From positions 1-7,771 of the forward strand of contig JAIFMH010000238.1 in the NCBI GenBank assembly GCA_020048595.1: a stretch of 7,771 bases of DNA, read 5' to 3'. The notes beneath the pieces are model-generated. The model was not told where the DNA came from. It saw only the letters and a list, made by a program, of their open reading frames with translations, and searched no databases. The first letter of the stretch is position 1. Each line of letters opens with the position of its first letter. The stretch is from Bacteroidota bacterium (lineage in GTDB: Bacteria; Bacteroidota; Bacteroidia; Bacteroidales; UBA4417). This document shows positions 4,438-7,771 of this stretch, piece by piece. The position numbers were made by a program, and so were the translations under genes.

Positions 4438-7400
4438 ATGGCTGATAAAATTGCAAAACGTGGCGTGTCGATTTTTATCGACGGAAAAGAAGTAAAAAAC
4501 TCAGTTGGAGGTATTGTTTCTGAAATGCGAAAGCTGGAAGCTCAACAAAAAAAAATGATTATCGGTAGCGATGAGTATGTGGCTCATGCTAAAAAAATAG
4601 CCTACCTTAAATCGTTACATAAAGAACACATTCAGAATCAGAAAGAAATTGCGAAGCAATATGAAAATATGAGCGATGCGGCCGATAAATCTTCTAAAAA
4701 AACAGAAGGAGGTTTATCACGCCTGGCCAATGGGTTCAATAAATATTTTCAATTAGCATTTACATTCGTTGCCGGTATTACAGGTATATCGCTTGCATTC
4801 CGTAAATTAGGTGAGGACATTGCTAAAATGGACGATGTGTACAGCGACGTAATGAAAACCACGCAGATGACGCACGATGAAGTAATAGCACTGAATGAGG
4901 AATTTAAGAAAATGGATACCCGTACCAGTCGCGAGGAACTGAATAAAATAGCTGAATCCGGAGGACGTATAGGTGTTACAAAAGATAAGATCCTTGAATT
5001 TACAAAAGCCATGGATATTGCCAATGTGGCACTTGGTGATAGTTTTGTGGGTGGAGTTGAAGAAATATCGACTAAACTCGGAAAACTTAAAATGTTGTTT
5101 GCCGAAACAAAGGACATGCAAATTGAAAAGGCATATCTTGCTATTGCATCGTCAATTAACGAACTTGGAGCCAATGGGGCAGCTTCAGAAGTTAATATTG
5201 CCGAATTCACAACCCGCATGGGATCACTTCCCGAAAAACTTAAACCGTCGATAGCTGATACATTAGCATTGGGAGCCGCTTTCGAAGAATCGGGAATTGA
5301 AGCCGAAATATCAAGTCGTGCTTACAATATATTTATGAAACAGGCGGCTACCGAATCGGCTAAATTTGCTAAAGTAATGGGCATAACAACCGGTGAGGTT
5401 GAACGTATGATCAATACCAATCCGCTTGATTTCTTCCTGCAATTTTCGGAAGGATTGAAAGGCATGGAAGCCACTGATGTAGCCAAAACACTTGATTATT
5501 TAAAAGTAAATGCCGACGGTGCGAATAAAGCCATCGGAGCAGCTGCTAACAATACCGATCGTTTCCGTGAATTAATTGAACTATCGAATAAATCGTTTAC
5601 CGAAGGAAATTCGGTTATCAACGAGTATAATATTAAAAATAATAACCTGGCAGCCAAACTGGATAAAGCTAAAAAAGCATTTAATGAAACTGCACTGGAA
5701 CTTGGCGCCCGATTAAATCCTTTACTTTTAAAATCGGTATCCGGAACTACTTACCTGATAAAAGCATTAATTGAATTGCCTAAGTGGTTATCGCAAAATA
5801 AAGGAATGATTATTTCGCTTATTGTAGTTACAACTGCATATACAGTGGCTGTAAATGCTTCGCGTATTGCTTTGTTATCCCGATTGGCTGTTGAAAAAAC
5901 AAAAATACTACTGGATAAAATATCAATTGCTTCGACACTTGCAGCTGCTGCAGCTCAGGCTTTTTTTACCGGAAATATTGGACGGGCGGCAGCTGCTATG
6001 CGTCTGTTGAACCGGGTTATAATTGCTAATCCGTATGTAGCACTTGGTGTGGCAATTGCGGCCATAACTATTGGCATTGTTAAATTGATAACCGGATCGA
6101 CAAAGTTAACTCAGGCGCAACAATCGCTTATTAATATTCAGAAAAAAGCATCGGAAGAATACGAAACTGAAGCGTCGAATATTCATTTATTAAATGTTCA
6201 GATCCACTCCAATATATTCAGCGTTGAAGAACGTCGTAAAGCCTTGGACGAATTGAAGAAAATTATTCCGGGATATAATGCCATGTTAGATGAAGAAGGT
6301 AGATTGACTCACGATAATACAAAAGCAATTGATGATTATCTGATTGCTCTTGAAAAACAAATAAAGTTGAAAGCTACTCAGGAAGAATGGGAAGAATTGA
6401 TCCGTAAAAAAAGATTACAGGAAAATGATTTAAAAGATGCCACTGCTAATGCTGAAAGATATGCTGAATTAGTGAAAACAAGTCCAAACATGGCCGTAAG
6501 TTATGCGGCTGCCGGAGCTAAAGTAGCTTCTATCCGAAAAGATATTGACGGCACAATTGATGCTCTGAAAATGCTTGATACTGAAATTAAATCAACTTCA
6601 ATTGTTCCTGGTAATACTCCGAAACATAAAGATGGTGATATAAGTCCCGATGGATTAAATGTTTGGAAAGGTGGTAAATGGGTTAAAATTAAAACGTTCG
6701 ACGGAGGTGAATCCGGAGATGATAGTCCCTATAAAGAAGCCGAAAAATTACTGGAGATATCGCTTAAAAAGCGCACAGTTATTTTAAAACAATGGTATGC
6801 AGACGGTATAATTGGCGAACAGCTTTACAACCGGATGATAAGTGCCGACACCCTTGCAGGCCTTGACGAAAAGCTGAGTTTGCAAAAGAAATTCGGGCAG
6901 GAAACCATTGATACTGAAATTGCCATTACGGATGCTAAAATTGCCCAAAAGCAACGGGAATTGAAACAAACTGAAGACATTGAGAATGAAATAAAAAAAA
7001 TGCTTCAAAAAATAACTGAAGTCAATGAGGAAACCATTATCAATGAAGAGGAATATGCACTTGCTACCCGATTGGCTATACTGGAAGCTTTCCATAAAAA
7101 GGGTTTGCTGTCGGAAGATGAATATCTTAAAAAATTAGCCGATTTATACAAAGGAAATCAGAAGGAAATAAACCGGTACATAAAAGATGCCGATCTTAAA
7201 AATAATCAGGATAATTACAATCAGGGCATTATTGGACGAAAGGCTTATCTTGATAATGTTCGGAGCATTACCCGATCGTATTATGAAGAGATATTTGCCA
7301 ATGCCAATCAGATGGCCAATGATATATCGGCGGTTGCTGATGCTGCTGCAAATCTCGTTTCTACCATTGTAGAGGCCGAAAGTCAGGCCGTTGACAATAA

Positions 7401-7771
7401 ATATGCTTCGCAACTGAAAGCGGCTAAAAAAGCAGGCAAAGATACTGCAGTCATCGAAGAACAAATTGAAGCCGAAAAACTGGAGATAAAGAAAAAGTAT
7501 GCTGATTTAGATTTTGCTGTATCTATAGCTCAGATTGGTGCTGATACTGCCGTGGCGATTATGAAGGCTATAGCTGAATTGGGACCTGTTGCCGGTCCTA
7601 TTGCTGCCGGACTTATCGGTGCTGCCGGTTTGGCTCAGATAGCTGTGGCGAATGCTCATCGCGAATCGGTTAAAAATCTTTGGACTGGTGGTTTTACCGG
7701 TCCCGGTGGAAAGTACGAACCGAAGGGCGTGGTGCATGGGAATGAGTTTGTGGCCAATAGCGAAGCGTTAC
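4438..7771 (+). CDS. Phage tail tape measure protein, TP901 family, 3' partial
   Basis: An unbroken frame from ATG 4438 to the window edge gives 1111 codons; the end is outside. This protein sets tail length and is threaded through the tail tube, aiding DNA passage. Residues 1-110 are polar and helical, with an opening like that of other Bacteroidota tape measures (SIFIDGKEVKNSV). About 130-430 match the TP901 tape measure core (MDDVYSDVMKTTQMT onward, through NEYNIKNNNLAAKLDKA). Hydrophobic segments lie near 456-472, 531-551 and 1027-1071, the last rich in Ala/Gly (GPVAGPIAAGLIGAAGLA). Residues 560-720 and 750-1020 are charged coiled-coil or helical repeats around a Gly/Asp-rich linker (about 725-765). 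The visible end carries WTGG and GPGGKYEPKGVVH (1082-1104), a segment I recognise near the C-terminus of Bacteroidota phage tape measures, so little may be missing. The start is 2 bp after the preceding stop. Confidence 0.95.
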   Translation, partial: MADKIAKRGVSIFIDGKEVKNSVGGIVSEMRKLEAQQKKMIIGSDEYVAHAKKIAYLKSLHKEHIQNQKEIAKQYENMSDAADKSSKKTEGGLSRLANGFNKYFQLAFTFVAGITGISLAFRKLGEDIAKMDDVYSDVMKTTQMTHDEVIALNEEFKKMDTRTSREELNKIAESGGRIGVTKDKILEFTKAMDIANVALGDSFVGGVEEISTKLGKLKMLFAETKDMQIEKAYLAIASSINELGANGAASEVNIAEFTTRMGSLPEKLKPSIADTLALGAAFEESGIEAEISSRAYNIFMKQAATESAKFAKVMGITTGEVERMINTNPLDFFLQFSEGLKGMEATDVAKTLDYLKVNADGANKAIGAAANNTDRFRELIELSNKSFTEGNSVINEYNIKNNNLAAKLDKAKKAFNETALELGARLNPLLLKSVSGTTYLIKALIELPKWLSQNKGMIISLIVVTTAYTVAVNASRIALLSRLAVEKTKILLDKISIASTLAAAAAQAFFTGNIGRAAAAMRLLNRVIIANPYVALGVAIAAITIGIVKLITGSTKLTQAQQSLINIQKKASEEYETEASNIHLLNVQIHSNIFSVEERRKALDELKKIIPGYNAMLDEEGRLTHDNTKAIDDYLIALEKQIKLKATQEEWEELIRKKRLQENDLKDATANAERYAELVKTSPNMAVSYAAAGAKVASIRKDIDGTIDALKMLDTEIKSTSIVPGNTPKHKDGDISPDGLNVWKGGKWVKIKTFDGGESGDDSPYKEAEKLLEISLKKRTVILKQWYADGIIGEQLYNRMISADTLAGLDEKLSLQKKFGQETIDTEIAITDAKIAQKQRELKQTEDIENEIKKMLQKITEVNEETIINEEEYALATRLAILEAFHKKGLLSEDEYLKKLADLYKGNQKEINRYIKDADLKNNQDNYNQGIIGRKAYLDNVRSITRSYYEEIFANANQMANDISAVADAAANLVSTIVEAESQAVDNKYASQLKAAKKAGKDTAVIEEQIEAEKLEIKKKYADLDFAVSIAQIGADTAVAIMKAIAELGPVAGPIAAGLIGAAGLAQIAVANAHRESVKNLWTGGFTGPGGKYEPKGVVHGNEFVANSEAL

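Noticed and set aside
4749..5219. Reverse-strand frames (4749-5219, 4807-5121) and the + strand frame 4973-5254 within the tape measure gene
   Set aside because: All lie inside a long, family-matched tape measure frame and have no promoter or family resemblance of their own.
6784..7737. Reverse-strand frames in the 3' part of the tape measure gene
   Set aside because: These are shadows of the A-rich, helical coding sequence; the products are Phe/Ile-rich artefacts.
1..7771. tRNA genes, CRISPR arrays, insertion sequences, integrase or attachment sites
   Set aside because: No cloverleaf, spaced repeat array, transposase, inverted terminal repeats or recombinase gene was found by eye.

Overview
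The window is the structural and lysis region of a double-stranded DNA tailed phage or prophage, very probably from a Bacteroidota host. The evidence is moderately AT-rich DNA, gene starts without Shine-Dalgarno sequences, a TAnnTTTG-type -7 promoter box, a GH108 endolysin carrying the insert I associate with Bacteroidota phages, and a tape measure protein whose C-terminal GGKYEP..VVH motif I recognise from Bacteroidota phages. All convincing genes are on the + strand. There is no integrase, repressor, terminase or host gene here, so integrated and free phage cannot be told apart.

Layout. Positions 2-1477 hold the 3' part of a tail or receptor-binding protein with a beta-rich N-terminal region and a complete SGNH/GDSL esterase domain. 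Then comes a compact lysis operon whose members overlap by ATGA: holin (1498-2091), GH108 muramidase (2088-2606), a 75-residue Cys/His protein (2603-2830), and a 222-residue protein with hydrophobic segments at both ends that is the spanin candidate (2827-3495). A lone 100-residue secreted protein (3586-3888) follows, with its own promoter-like -7 box and a strong intrinsic terminator (3932-3968), which is the organisation of a phage cargo ('moron') gene. After it come a small tail morphogenesis protein whose N-terminus is unclear (up to 4435) and the tape measure gene (4438 to the window end, cut off after 1111 codons).

How the genes work together. The tape measure and the small protein before it build the tail. 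The SGNH protein would trim or deacylate surface glycan during adsorption. The holin releases the muramidase onto the cell wall, and the spanin candidate would disrupt the outer membrane. The secreted 100-residue protein has no evident place in the virion or in lysis and may act on the host.

The least ordinary part is about 3496-4141. Here a lysis module, normally downstream of the tail genes, is followed by the start of a tail module. A 13-bp direct repeat sits at the same distance before two -7-like boxes, and the first tail gene seems to lack a normal start. This looks like a module boundary that was rearranged or received an insertion. I see no clear evidence of a wholly new multi-gene system.
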